From Polyangia bacterium (lineage in GTDB: Bacteria > Myxococcota_A > Polyangia > Nannocystales > Nannocystaceae), in contig JAUIKS010000010.1 of NCBI GenBank assembly GCA_030430565.1, positions 248,001-312,000 of the forward strand: a stretch of DNA of 64,000 nt, given 5' to 3'. The notes under the pieces are model-generated. The model saw only the letters and a list, made by a program, of their open reading frames with translations. It had not been told where the DNA came from and ran no database searches. The translations under genes were made by a program, and so were the position numbers. Below are positions 40,977-49,684 of this stretch, piece by piece (the first letter of the stretch is position 1; each line of letters begins with the position of its first letter).

Positions 40977-42026
40977 TCAGGCGCGGGCGAAGGCGGCCAT
41001 ACGGGCGAACAGCTCGACCGTGTCCCGCGGCGAGCGGTCGCCGGTGAAGTCGCGATACAGCGTGTCGACGTTGACGACGACGCGCTCGGCCTCACCCCAG
41101 CCGGCGAAGGGCGTGGCGTCGAGGCCCTTCGCGATCTCTCGCGCCGCCTGCAGCGCCGGCACGCCGGCGTCGAAGCGCGCGCGCGCCTCGGCCTGCAGGT
41201 GCTCCAGATAGCGCTGGACCGCGCGCACGCCCTGCTTGTCGGTGATCGGCCCGTGCCCGGGGACGACGATCTCGACGTCGAGCTCGAGGATGCGCGCGCA
41301 GGCGTCGATCCAGTTGCTGACCGGGCCGGCCCAGACGATCGGGTGGCTGTGGATGAACAGGATGTCGCCCGTGAACACGGCGCGGCTCCCGGGCACGTGC
41401 ACGAGCAGGTCGCCGCGCGTGTGCGCCGGGCCGACCTCGATGAGCTCGACGCGGCGCTCGCCGATCGTGAGCTCGAGGCGCTCCGAGAAGGTGCGCGTCG
41501 GCGGCGTCAGCTCGATGCCGCCGAAGTCGAAGCGGCCGAAGGCCTTCAGCAAGAAGTCCGCCGAGGCGCCGACGTTGGCGATCTTGTCGAGGCCGAGCGC
41601 GCCGAGCGTGCGGGCGAGCAGCGCGCCTGGTCGCCCCAGGCGCTCGCTGATCCGCGCGACCCGGGTGAGCAGCGCGACCTGCGATGGCGGCAGCTCCTCC
41701 ATCTCGGCCGCGCCCGCGCGCGTGGCGATGATCTCCGCGCCCTCGACCAGCTGGTTGCCCCAGCAGTGATCGCCGTTGGCGTGGGTGTTGACGACGGTCT
41801 CGATGCTGCGCGCCGCCGGGGTCGCGCGGCGCATCGTCTCGAGCATCTCGGCGGTGAGCCTGAGGTCGAAGAGGGTGTCGACGAGCAGCGCGCGCTCGCC
41901 CGCGCCGCCGGTGATGAGGCCCGCGTTGCTCCAGCCCCAGCCGCCGTCGGGCTGCAGGTAGGCGTAGACGCCGTCGCCGAGCTCGTGCAGCCCGCGGGTG
42001 TAGCTCCAGTGATGCTCGGACGTCAT
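40977..42026 (-). CDS. Metallo-beta-lactamase-fold hydrolase (HxNxDH variant)
   Basis: 349 aa. The metal motif reads THANGDHCWGN (~81-91): His82, Asn84 in place of the second His, Asp86 and His87. Further ligands are His in VGPAHTRGDLLVHVPG, Asp in AVFTGDILFIHSHP and His in VVPGHGPITD. The NGDH form is known in a subgroup of MBL-fold hydrolases, so Asn84 is probably family-specific rather than damage. No signal peptide; the substrate is unknown (lactone, thioester or phosphoester are typical). ATG 42026 was chosen because the frame upstream has no MBL-like sequence. Confidence 0.85.
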   Translation of the reverse strand: MTSEHHWSYTRGLHELGDGVYAYLQPDGGWGWSNAGLITGGAGERALLVDTLFDLRLTAEMLETMRRATPAARSIETVVNTHANGDHCWGNQLVEGAEIIATRAGAAEMEELPPSQVALLTRVARISERLGRPGALLARTLGALGLDKIANVGASADFLLKAFGRFDFGGIELTPPTRTFSERLELTIGERRVELIEVGPAHTRGDLLVHVPGSRAVFTGDILFIHSHPIVWAGPVSNWIDACARILELDVEIVVPGHGPITDKQGVRAVQRYLEHLQAEARARFDAGVPALQAAREIAKGLDATPFAGWGEAERVVVNVDTLYRDFTGDRSPRDTVELFARMAAFARA

Positions 42027-42239
42027 GCGCGCGCTCCTGTGCTCGGTGGTCGCCTGTCGCGGTCGCCCCGGACGAAGTCGCCGCGCAGGACGTCGGGCGG
42101 ACCGTCCGCGTTCTGGGGCGTGTCGGGAGGTTGACCAGGGGTCCGGGACGCGGGTCGAGGGCGCTGCATCACCGTGCGCCGGGCAGTATACCCGCGCGCC
42201 TTCGCAACGACGCGCGCGCGCGGCCGACCGCCCCGGGGT

Positions 42240-42797
42240 ATGCACCAACCCGCCTTCGCAGTCTCCTGTCTGTGTGATCTTCCAGCTCCTCCAGCTCTTC
42301 GTCGCGCCCGTGGGCCGGCGCCGCAGCGCGGACGAGGTCTCGCGCGCGGCGCGTCATCAACGAGTCAGCCGCTCGCCGCCAATCACCCGGCGCTCCCGCG
42401 CGGCGCGTCGCCCCGCGGTGGTGGGCCCGCGGACGCGCTCGCCGAGTCCGCGCCGCGACACCCGAGTCGGCTGGCGGTGTTTCGGCTGCGAGACGGCAGC
42501 CGCGTCGAGCTGGCCGTGCGCGACGCGACCGCGGCCCACCTCATCGCCGGGCCGCGCCTCGATCGCCACCAGCTGATGATCGCGACGCCCGGGCGCAGGC
42601 AGCCGCGGGTCGAGCTGGTCCAGGTCGCCGACCTGCGCGCCTTGGTCGGCGCGCCCGAGGCCCTGTTCGCGCTCGAGCTGCTGCGCGCGGGCCAGGCCCG
42701 CGACGCGGCGCGCTACGCCTCGGCTGCCGGCCCCCGCTGGGCCGCGCTGCGCGAGCTCGTCGAGGCGCGACTAGAGGAGCGCGCGGCGGGACGTTGA
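42240..42797 (+). CDS. Conserved small protein, paralogue of island gene
   Basis: 185 aa if it starts at ATG 42240; an upstream GTG at 42174 is possible and the first ~85 residues are low-complexity Pro/Arg/Ala. From ~86 on (SRLAVFRLRDGSRVELAV, HQLMIATPGRRQPRVELVQ, LRALVGAPEALFALELLR, ARYASAAGPRWAALRE) it is clearly homologous, by eye over ~100 residues, to the protein at 33547-33942 inside the island. The N-terminal part is probably not translated as called, so the true protein may be ~115 aa with a non-ATG start. Function unknown. Confidence 0.55.
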   Translation: MHQPAFAVSCLCDLPAPPALRRARGPAPQRGRGLARGASSTSQPLAANHPALPRGASPRGGGPADALAESAPRHPSRLAVFRLRDGSRVELAVRDATAAHLIAGPRLDRHQLMIATPGRRQPRVELVQVADLRALVGAPEALFALELLRAGQARDAARYASAAGPRWAALRELVEARLEERAAGR

Positions 42798-42807
42798 CGC
42801 GTCGCGC

Positions 42808-43887
42808 TCACGTCGAGACCTGGACCGCGACCTTAAACACCTCGCCCGCCCGCTCGATCGCGCGCGCGGTCTCGGGCAGCGGGTAGGTCTCCTCGATCAG
42901 GGTCTCGACGGGCAGCGGGTCGCGCTCCAGCAGCTCGAGCGCGCGGGCGAAGGGGCCGCAGCGCGAGCCCACGAGCGTGACCTCATCGACGACCGCGCGC
43001 GTCAGGTCAAAGCCGCTCGGCAGGCCGCAGGTGGTCTTGAGCACGATCGTCCCCCGCGGGCGCACCAGCGCCTGGGCGCTCGAGAGCCCCTCGGCGGTGC
43101 CCGTGGCCTCGACCACCACGTCGGCGCCGAGGCCCTCGCTGCGCGCGTCTACCAAGGCGCGCAGCGCCGCTGGGTCGAGCTCGTCGACGCTGCGCAGCTC
43201 GCCCGCGTCGAGCGCCCGGCAGCGCGCGAGCTTGTGCGCGCTGCGGCCGACCGCGAGCACGTCGGCGCCGCGCCGCCGCGCGACCGCGGCGATCAGCGCG
43301 CCCAGGCGCCCGGTGCCGAGCACCACGACGAGCTCGCCGCGGCCGACCGGGACTTGTTCAAAGGCCTGCAGCGCGGCCGCGAGTGGTTCACAGAACATGG
43401 CCCTCGAGTCACTCACCGCGTCTGGCACGGCGAACAGGTTGGCGGTCGGCGCGACCAGCTCCTCGGCGAAGGCGCCGGCGGCCTCGTGGATGCCCGTGAC
43501 GTCGCGGCGCTGGCAGTGGTGCTCGAGCTCCACGCGACACGCCCGGCAGCGGCGCGCGACGGGCACGCGGCGCGAGCGGCAGGTGTTGTTGATGTCGGCG
43601 CACACGCGGCGGCCGATCCACTCGCGATCTCGAGGGTCGCCGACCTCGATGACCACGCCGACGAACTCGTGCCCCGGGACCAGCGGGTACGCGGTCGGCA
43701 GCGCCCCCGAATAGAGCGCGCGATCGGTCCCGCAGACGCCGACGAGGCCGACGCGGATCCGGGCCTGCCACGGCGCGAGCGCGGGCCTGGGGCGGCGCTC
43801 GAGGGCGATCGCCCGGGGTCCGTGGAGCACTGCGGCGAGCGGATCGTGATCGGGTGTAGGCGCTCGGGGAGCTGAGGCGGACGACAC
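42808..43887 (-). CDS. Zinc-dependent medium-chain alcohol dehydrogenase
   Basis: 359 aa. Catalytic zinc: Cys in GVCGTDRALY and HE in PGHEFVGVV. Structural zinc Cys cluster: NNTCRSRR...CRACRVELEHHC. The Rossmann motif VLGTGRLGALIAAVA follows, and EPLAAAL contributes the conserved Glu. NAD(P)-dependent oxidation of an alcohol or sugar; the double-Cys spacing is closer to the glucose/threonine dehydrogenase branch than to yeast ADH. GTG 43887 is chosen because TACTCT lies 6 nt before it, inside the longer frame that reaches 44013. It diverges from the membrane-protein gene at 43927, whose own -10 is 43911-43916. Confidence 0.88.
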   Translation of the reverse strand: MSSASAPRAPTPDHDPLAAVLHGPRAIALERRPRPALAPWQARIRVGLVGVCGTDRALYSGALPTAYPLVPGHEFVGVVIEVGDPRDREWIGRRVCADINNTCRSRRVPVARRCRACRVELEHHCQRRDVTGIHEAAGAFAEELVAPTANLFAVPDAVSDSRAMFCEPLAAALQAFEQVPVGRGELVVVLGTGRLGALIAAVARRRGADVLAVGRSAHKLARCRALDAGELRSVDELDPAALRALVDARSEGLGADVVVEATGTAEGLSSAQALVRPRGTIVLKTTCGLPSGFDLTRAVVDEVTLVGSRCGPFARALELLERDPLPVETLIEETYPLPETARAIERAGEVFKVAVQVST

Positions 43888-43893
43888 GGCGGC

Positions 43894-43916
43894 AGAGTAC
43901 CGGAGCGCGGTACACT
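43894..43916. promoter_or_regulatory. Back-to-back leaderless promoters (TACTCT minus, TACACT plus)
   Basis: TACTCT (43894-43899, minus) is 6 nt before GTG 43887 and TACACT (43911-43916, plus) is 10 nt before ATG 43927. The start codons are only 39 bp apart, so one bound regulator would affect both genes. Confidence 0.55.
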
Positions 43917-43926
43917 GCGGCGGCGA

Positions 43927-44427
43927 ATGACGCGGGAGCTCGAGACCGACGGCGCGCGCGGCGATGACGATCGCGAGGTCGAGGACATCCTCGAGCGGCT
44001 GCGGACTCGGCACCTGCGCTGGGGCTGGTGGTCGCTGGCCGTGTTCCTGAGCTTAGGCCTCGCGCTCGAGGCGCTGCACGGCTTCAAGCTCGGCGTCTAC
44101 CTCGACGTGCACAACCAAACGCGCCGGCACATGTGGACCCTCGCGCACGCCCACGGGACCCTGCTCGGCCTGGTGCACATCGCCTTCGCGGTGAGCGTGG
44201 GCGCGCTGGCGCGTGGACGCGACGCCGGCGATGTCGGGCTCGCGCTGCCCTCGCGCTGCCTCGTGGCCGCGGGTCTGCTGCTGCCCGGCGGCTTCTTCTT
44301 GGGCGGCGCGTGGTTCTTCTCCGGAGACCCTGGGCCGGGGATCGTGCTGGTGCCCGTCGGCGGCTTGTGCCTGCTCTACGCCGTGGTCGCGGCGGCGCTG
44401 CGTTCGCGGTCGGCGAGCAGCCTGTGA
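43927..44427 (+). CDS. Four-helix membrane protein of unknown function
   Basis: 166 aa. After a charged N-terminus (~30 residues), hydrophobic segments lie at ~33-50 (WWSLAVFLSLGLALEAL), ~74-93 (LLGLVHIAFAVSVGALA), ~107-128 (LVAAGLLLPGGFFLGGAWFF) and ~135-155 (IVLVPVGGLCLLYAVVAAAL). His residues occur at HNQTRRHMWTLAHAHG between helices 1 and 2, which could bind a metal or heme, but this is speculative. The sequence has the flavour of small DUF2871-like or cytochrome-associated membrane proteins. Convergent with the small Cys-rich lipoprotein. Confidence 0.7.
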   Translation: MTRELETDGARGDDDREVEDILERLRTRHLRWGWWSLAVFLSLGLALEALHGFKLGVYLDVHNQTRRHMWTLAHAHGTLLGLVHIAFAVSVGALARGRDAGDVGLALPSRCLVAAGLLLPGGFFLGGAWFFSGDPGPGIVLVPVGGLCLLYAVVAAALRSRSASSL

Positions 44428-44456
44428 AGGCCCCGCGCGAACGTCTCGCGCAGGCC

Positions 44457-44831
44457 CTATCCCGCCGTGTCGTAGCAGTCCGCCACGTACTCGCAGCGAA
44501 ACTCCTGGAAGGACTCGGTGTTGCGGAGGTGCTCACAGCGCTCGACCGACTTGGCGGGGCCCTCGACGCACAGCGCCGCGCACAGCTCTGTTGTGAGCTG
44601 CGCCGGGTCGAGCTCAACCCGCGTGTCGGACTCGACACACTCGACGTGTCGTCCGTCGGCGCCTTCCTCGAGCACGGCCGCCACCTTCGTCGGGCAGAGC
44701 TGGATCAGCTCCGAGTCCTCACACGTTCTCGAGGTCGAGGAGTCTCCGCACGAGCACACGAGCGTCGCGCTCAGCGCCAGCAGCGGAGAGATGCGTGAAG
44801 ATACTGCGCGTCTTCGATCCGTTGAACCCAT
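44457..44831 (-). CDS. Small Cys-rich lipoprotein
   Basis: 124 aa. LVCSC is the lipobox (acyl Cys 26 or 28). The mature ~95 residues contain eight further Cys (SRTCEDSELIQLCPTK, HVECVES, TELCAALCVEG, ERCEHLR, FRCEYVADCYD). A compact disulfide domain anchored in the outer membrane is likely. It resembles the Cys-rich C-termini of other lipoproteins here. ATG 44831 is the only plausible start. Confidence 0.65.
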   Translation of the reverse strand: MGSTDRRRAVSSRISPLLALSATLVCSCGDSSTSRTCEDSELIQLCPTKVAAVLEEGADGRHVECVESDTRVELDPAQLTTELCAALCVEGPAKSVERCEHLRNTESFQEFRCEYVADCYDTAG

Positions 44832-45132
44832 GATTGCTTCGCGCTGGTTGCGAACGCGGGCGCGGCGACGATCATTTCACGCGCACGCCTCGGGCGCAAC
44901 GCGTCGTGACGCCTGGCTTGTGTCTAGACCTCTCGACGAGCGTAGCGCCGCGCCGAGCCCGAGCTTCTTCATAAATGTTCCTCAAGTCATGTTTGAAGTC
45001 GAGCGGAGCGACCCCGCGGAGCGACAGCGCCCGGGGGTCATCCCCCCCAAGCGCCGGGTCCCGCTCGCCTCTAGCTCGACCGCGGCGCGTCCGCCCCCGC
45101 GTCGCGATCGAGTATCATCGCGGCGAGGTTCC
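44832..45132. other. Divergent 301-bp intergenic region
   Basis: Contains CATGTTTGA at 44988-44996 and TATCAT at 45113-45118. CGAGG (45125-45129) is a possible Shine-Dalgarno for the ATG at 45133. No gene is seen; short frames here are low in coding character. Confidence 0.45.
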
Positions 45133-47139
45133 ATGGATTATTGTCGCGCTCGCTGGTCTTGTTGGCTCCCGCACACCGCCTCGCTCGTCGCGGTCTGCGG
45201 GCTCACCCTCTCCGCCTGCACCGGCGATGACGCGGAGAGCACCGCGAGCGACAGCCAGGCGAGCCTGCAGCCCACGCAGCCGACCGTGGACCCGAGCGCG
45301 GCGACCGGCAGCGCGACCGACGACACCACGGCGGGACCTGGCGGAACGGACAGTGAGTCCAGCGCGTCGACCACGACCGCGGGCACCGATCCGTCGACGG
45401 GCAGCAGCGGCGGGACCGAGACGGTCACCGCGAGCGACCCCTTCGGGACCACGACGACGACCACCACCACCACCGACCCTGGCGTGCTCAGCTGCTCGGC
45501 GGACCTGCACGACGTCGTCGACGAGAACGACCAGGTCTACGAGACCTGCCCGCCCGAGGAGGCGTGCAAGGACGGCGAGTGCCTGCCGGTCTGTCAGGTC
45601 TTCGGCGAGCAGCAGGGCACGGTCGGCTGCGACTTCTGGGCGCCGACGCCCCCCTTCTACCTCAACGGCGGGAACAACACCTACCAGGGCCCCTGCTACG
45701 CGGTGTTCGTCGCCAACGCGTGGACGGGGCCGGCGCAGCTGACCGTGACGCGGGGCGGGCAGGAGTACGACGTCTCGCAGTTCGGGCGCATCCCCAAGGC
45801 CAACGGCGACATGATCACCTACGACCCGATCCCGCCCGAGGGCCTGCCGCCCGACGAGGTCGCGATCCTGTTCCTGTCCCACAAGCCAGGCGCGGTACAC
45901 GGCCTCGGCTACACCCTCGAGTGCCCCGTGACGCCCGCGGTGCTGGCCGACACCGCGGTCCCCAACACCGGGGTCGGGGACGCCTTCCACGTCGGCAGCG
46001 ACTCGCCGCTGAGCGCCTACGACATCAACCCCTACGGCGGCGCGACCAGCTTCTTGCCCAGCGCCTCGCTGCTGTTCCCGGCGACGTCTTGGGGCGAGAA
46101 CTACATGGCGATCGCGCCGCCGCAGTCGTCGCAGGGCCGCTTCGCGATGGTCGTCGCGCGCGAGGACAACACGCTGGTCAAGGTCGCGCCGCAGAGCACC
46201 TTCCCGGGCGGCGGCGGCCAGCCGGAGGCGCCCGCCGGCGTGACGACGGAGTACACGCTCAACGCCGGGCAGATCCTCCAGTGGTCGGCGCAGAACAACA
46301 ACTTCGACCCCAACAGCGCGGTGTTCGAGAGCGACAAGCCGATCGGGCTGTGGACCGGCGACAAGTACCTGTTCGTCGCCAGCGCGACCTCGCAGGGCCC
46401 CGGCGGCGGCGAGGCGGCGCACCAGCAGATCGCCCCGGTCGCGGCCATGGGCAACGAGTACGTCGGCGCCGGCGTGGTCACGCGGCTCACGAGCCTCGCG
46501 CTTGAGAGCGTCCCCTACCGCATGGTCGGCGCGGTCGACGGCACGCAGCTGACCTGGGACCCGGCGCCGCCGCCTAACGCCCCGACGAGCCTGCAGGCCG
46601 GCGAGGCCGCGCAGTTCGAGACGACCACGGCCTTCACCGTGCGCTCGCAGGACATGGACCACCCGTTCTTGTTCTCGCAGTTCATGCCGGGGACCTGGAG
46701 CGGCACGCTGCAGGACTGCTCGACCAACATCCAGAACATCGCCTGCGGCCTCGGCGACGAGGAGTGGGTCAGCCTGCTCTCGCCCAAGCAGTTCCAGAAC
46801 CGCTACGTGTTCTTCACCGACCCGACCTACGGGACCACCAACCTCGTGATCATCCGCGCCCAGGGCGAGGACGGCTTCGAAGACGTCGAGATCGAGTGCC
46901 TCGGCGCCGTCAACGGCTGGGCGCCGGTCGGCAACGAGGGCGTCTACGAGTACGCCCACGTCGACCTCGAGCGCGGCAACGTCCCCGTCGGCCAGTGCGG
47001 GACCAGCCGCCATCTCGCCGAGAGCGACGGCCCGTTCGGGATCGTCGTGTGGGGCACCGATCGCTACGCGTCCTACGGCTACCCGGCCGGCAGCGACATC
47101 TCGAAGATCAACGAGGTCGTGCTGCCGGTGCCCGAGTAG
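45133..47139 (+). CDS. IgGFc-binding-like lipoprotein
   Basis: 668 aa. LTLSAC gives an acyl Cys at ~29. A Ser/Thr linker (to ~115) leads to a short Cys module (SCSADLHDVV... CPPEEACKDGECLPVC), then a ~500-residue domain with repeated GxxxxTGDKYLFVASA and QFMPGTW-type strands. FLSHKPGAVHGLGYTLEC, VARED, FESDKPIGLWTGDKY and VFFTDPTYGTTNLVI are the pattern of the IgGFc-binding N-terminal domain family (von Willebrand-associated, also common in bacterial surface proteins). It is predicted to be displayed on the outer membrane and to bind a protein or glycan. An 825-codon open frame on the other strand over this gene is a high-GC shadow. Confidence 0.75.
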   Translation: MDYCRARWSCWLPHTASLVAVCGLTLSACTGDDAESTASDSQASLQPTQPTVDPSAATGSATDDTTAGPGGTDSESSASTTTAGTDPSTGSSGGTETVTASDPFGTTTTTTTTTDPGVLSCSADLHDVVDENDQVYETCPPEEACKDGECLPVCQVFGEQQGTVGCDFWAPTPPFYLNGGNNTYQGPCYAVFVANAWTGPAQLTVTRGGQEYDVSQFGRIPKANGDMITYDPIPPEGLPPDEVAILFLSHKPGAVHGLGYTLECPVTPAVLADTAVPNTGVGDAFHVGSDSPLSAYDINPYGGATSFLPSASLLFPATSWGENYMAIAPPQSSQGRFAMVVAREDNTLVKVAPQSTFPGGGGQPEAPAGVTTEYTLNAGQILQWSAQNNNFDPNSAVFESDKPIGLWTGDKYLFVASATSQGPGGGEAAHQQIAPVAAMGNEYVGAGVVTRLTSLALESVPYRMVGAVDGTQLTWDPAPPPNAPTSLQAGEAAQFETTTAFTVRSQDMDHPFLFSQFMPGTWSGTLQDCSTNIQNIACGLGDEEWVSLLSPKQFQNRYVFFTDPTYGTTNLVIIRAQGEDGFEDVEIECLGAVNGWAPVGNEGVYEYAHVDLERGNVPVGQCGTSRHLAESDGPFGIVVWGTDRYASYGYPAGSDISKINEVVLPVPE

Positions 47140-47509
47140 CGCGGCAGCGGTCGCAGAAGGTGCCGCCGCAGGGCGGCGCTCCGCCGGCGCGTGAGCGCTG
47201 AAGCCGTCAGCAGGAGGTGCGCGAGCGCGAGCGTGAGCGCGGCGCTCTCGCGTTGGGAACTCCTGGTCGGTCGGGCGGGCGCGTCGTCGTCGCGTCAAGA
47301 CGCGGCCGAGCGCTCGGCGTGGATCGACGCGGCGCGGCGCGTGAAATCGTGCCTGCGCGGGGAGGCCCGCGCGGCGGACCGCTCGCCCCGGGCGCGCGCG
47401 CGAGCGATGACCCCGCACTCTCGGGACATGGCGCGAAGCGCAGCTCGAATCCGACCCGCGCGCCGCGAGTGCGCTTGCCCGCCGGCGCGGCGCGGGCGAC
47501 AACGGAGCG
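47140..47509. other. 370-bp region with no supported gene
   Basis: Several GC-rich hairpins (for example CCGCCGCAGGGCGGCG near 47162-47177) follow the IgGFc-like gene and may help end transcription. ACGGAG just before ATG 47510 is close (2-3 nt) for a ribosome binding site. Confidence 0.4.
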
Positions 47510-49645
47510 ATGGCGAGTCGTCGTGGGAGCGGTGGTGGTGGGGCGCAGCAGGGAGCGACGCAGGACGTGGTCCTGACCGCGGCGGGGCACATGCCGTACT
47601 CCGTGCGCGAGCTGTTGATGGTCGCCCTGGACGTCGACTACGAGGGCGCGCGCGCCTTGGTGGAGCGTACGCCTGTCGTCGTCGCGCGCGGGCTCTCGCC
47701 CGAGGCCGCGCTGCGCCTGGTCGGGCAGCTCGAGCAGCTCGGGGCCTCGGCCGAGCGCGCGCTCTCGAAGTCGCCGCGCACCACCGCCGCGAACGAGCTG
47801 GTCCGTTATCAGGTTCGCATGCAGCGCCCCGGCGCGAACGAGCTCGCGGTCATGATCGTGCTCCGCGATCACGCCGGCTGCAGCCTCTCGGAGGCGCGCG
47901 AGCGCGTCGACCAAGCGCCCGGCGTCGTCGCGCGCGGGCTCGAGCTGTTCGTCGCGGAGCGCCTGCACGACCGCCTGCGTTTCGAAGGCGCGGAGGTCAA
48001 GGTCGAGCGTGAGGCCGTCGCGGTCGACGAGCCCGACGAGCTCGAGATCGAGCTCGAGGACGACGACGCGATCGAGCTGGAGGTCGAGGAGCTCGAGGTC
48101 GAGGCGGCCCCGGTGCATCTGCAGGTGCGCCTCAGCTCCCCCGGCGCGCGCAAGATCCAGGTGATCAAGGCGCTCCGCTCGGTGGTCCAGACCTCGCTTA
48201 AGGAGGCGAAGCGGCTGGTGGACACCGCGCCCTCGATCGTCGCCCACGAGCTCGACGCCGAGGGCGCGCAGCTCGTGCTCGACGCGCTCGTCTCCGCGGG
48301 CGCGAGCGCGTCGATCGAGGCGTCGACCCAAACGCCGCCGGCGCCACCTCCTGCGCCGGTCGCCGCGTCCACCCCGACCTCCGCGCCGACCTCCGCGTCG
48401 ACCTCCGCGCCGGCGTCCGAGTCGGCCCCGCGGGTGATCCTCGAGGCCTACGGCGCGCGCAAGATCCTGGTCATCAAGGAGGTTCGCAGCGCGCTCGGCG
48501 TCGGCCTGCGCGAGGCGAAGCGCTTGGTGGACACCGCGCCCACGGTGCTCGGCTCCGGCTTAGACCTCGGCGCGGCGGAGCTGCTGCGGAGTCGACTCGT
48601 CGAGGCCGGCGCGAGCGTCCGGCTCGAGGGCTACACGACACCGGCGACCTCGAGCCAGTCGGCGGTCGAGCCGGAGGTCGCTGGCAGCCGCCTGTTCTTG
48701 GAGTCCTACGGCGCGCGCAAGATCCAGGTGATCAAGGTCGTGCGCTCGTTCGCCGGGCTCGGGCTCAAGGCGGTCAAGGATCTGGTGGAGTCGGCGCCCT
48801 GCGTGGTCGCGGAGGGCATCACGCGGACGGAGGCCGAGCGGCGCCGCGAGCAGCTGGAGGCCGCCGGCGCGCGCGCGCGCGTCGAGGATGAGCCGCCGAT
48901 GTCGCCCGGGGGACCGACACAAGGCGTGGAGGAGGAGGAGGAAGAGGCCGATCATCGGCTGCGCTTGGAGTCCTACGGCCGCAAGAAGATCAACGTGATC
49001 AAGGTGGTGCGGAGGATCACCGGCCAAGGGCTCAAGGCGGTCAAGGAGCTCGTAGAGTCGGCGCCCTGCGTGGTCGCGGAGGGTCTCACGCAGACGGAGG
49101 CCGAACGCCATAAAGCCGTGCTCGAGGGCGTCGGCGCGAGCGCCTCGGTCGAGCGTGACTCGGAGTCGCCGCAGCCGCTCGACGACACGCTCGTGCGCCT
49201 CTGCCTCGACTCGTGGGGACGCAAGAAGATCCACGTGATCAAGGTGGTCAAGTCGCGCATGGGGCTCGGGCTGAAGGACACCAAGCAGCTGGTGGAGTCG
49301 GCGCCCTGCGTGCTCCAGGAGGAGCTGCCGCGGCACGAGGCCCAGTCATTCCTCGACGAGCTCGAGGGCGTCGGCGCGAGCGCGCGGATCGAGGTGCGCG
49401 GCGTGAAGCCCACGCGAGGCGAGCGCTCGCGCACGGTGAAGCTCGTGCTCACCGACTGGGGTCAGCGTAAGATCCAGGTGATCAAGGTGGTCCGGCAGCT
49501 CACGGGGTTGAGCCTTAAGCAGACCAAGCAGCTGGTGGAGTCGGCGCCCTGCGAGATCCTCGGCGGGCTCCGGCCCGGTGAGGTCGCGGGCTACGCCCAG
49601 AAGCTGCTGAACGTCGGGGCGAAGGTCTCGATCGAGCGCGAGTGA
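47510..49645 (+). CDS. Tandem ribosomal bL12 C-terminal-domain repeat protein (~8 copies)
   Basis: 711 aa, no signal peptide. Eight ~65-residue units begin near residues 20, 98, 203, 309, 393, 482, 562 and 644. Each follows the bL12 CTD: L-x3-G-x2-(K)-I-x-VIK-xVR, then GL-LK-x2-K-LVE-x-AP, EAE-x7-LE-x2-GA and VE. Units 3-8 keep the factor-binding helix residues equivalent to E. coli bL12 Lys65, Ile69, Lys70, Arg73 and Lys84; units 1-2 have lost several. No N-terminal dimerisation domain or Ala-rich hinge of bL12 is present. An acidic linker (DELEIELEDDDAIELEVEELEVE) follows unit 2. The expected effect is binding to EF-Tu, EF-G, IF2 or RF3. It could be a multivalent factor sink or scaffold; neither is shown. 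Neighbours do not clarify. Confidence 0.85.
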   Translation: MASRRGSGGGGAQQGATQDVVLTAAGHMPYSVRELLMVALDVDYEGARALVERTPVVVARGLSPEAALRLVGQLEQLGASAERALSKSPRTTAANELVRYQVRMQRPGANELAVMIVLRDHAGCSLSEARERVDQAPGVVARGLELFVAERLHDRLRFEGAEVKVEREAVAVDEPDELEIELEDDDAIELEVEELEVEAAPVHLQVRLSSPGARKIQVIKALRSVVQTSLKEAKRLVDTAPSIVAHELDAEGAQLVLDALVSAGASASIEASTQTPPAPPPAPVAASTPTSAPTSASTSAPASESAPRVILEAYGARKILVIKEVRSALGVGLREAKRLVDTAPTVLGSGLDLGAAELLRSRLVEAGASVRLEGYTTPATSSQSAVEPEVAGSRLFLESYGARKIQVIKVVRSFAGLGLKAVKDLVESAPCVVAEGITRTEAERRREQLEAAGARARVEDEPPMSPGGPTQGVEEEEEEADHRLRLESYGRKKINVIKVVRRITGQGLKAVKELVESAPCVVAEGLTQTEAERHKAVLEGVGASASVERDSESPQPLDDTLVRLCLDSWGRKKIHVIKVVKSRMGLGLKDTKQLVESAPCVLQEELPRHEAQSFLDELEGVGASARIEVRGVKPTRGERSRTVKLVLTDWGQRKIQVIKVVRQLTGLSLKQTKQLVESAPCEILGGLRPGEVAGYAQKLLNVGAKVSIERE

Positions 49646-49684
49646 GGCTAGCGAGCGTCGGCGCGCTCGAGACCAGAGCATTGG

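Noticed and set aside
45115-47592. 825-codon open frame on the minus strand over the IgGFc-like gene
   Set aside because: No family motifs, Arg/Ala/Val-rich translation, and the plus-strand gene has lipobox, Cys pairs and recognisable domains. High wobble G+C removes stops from the antisense frame.
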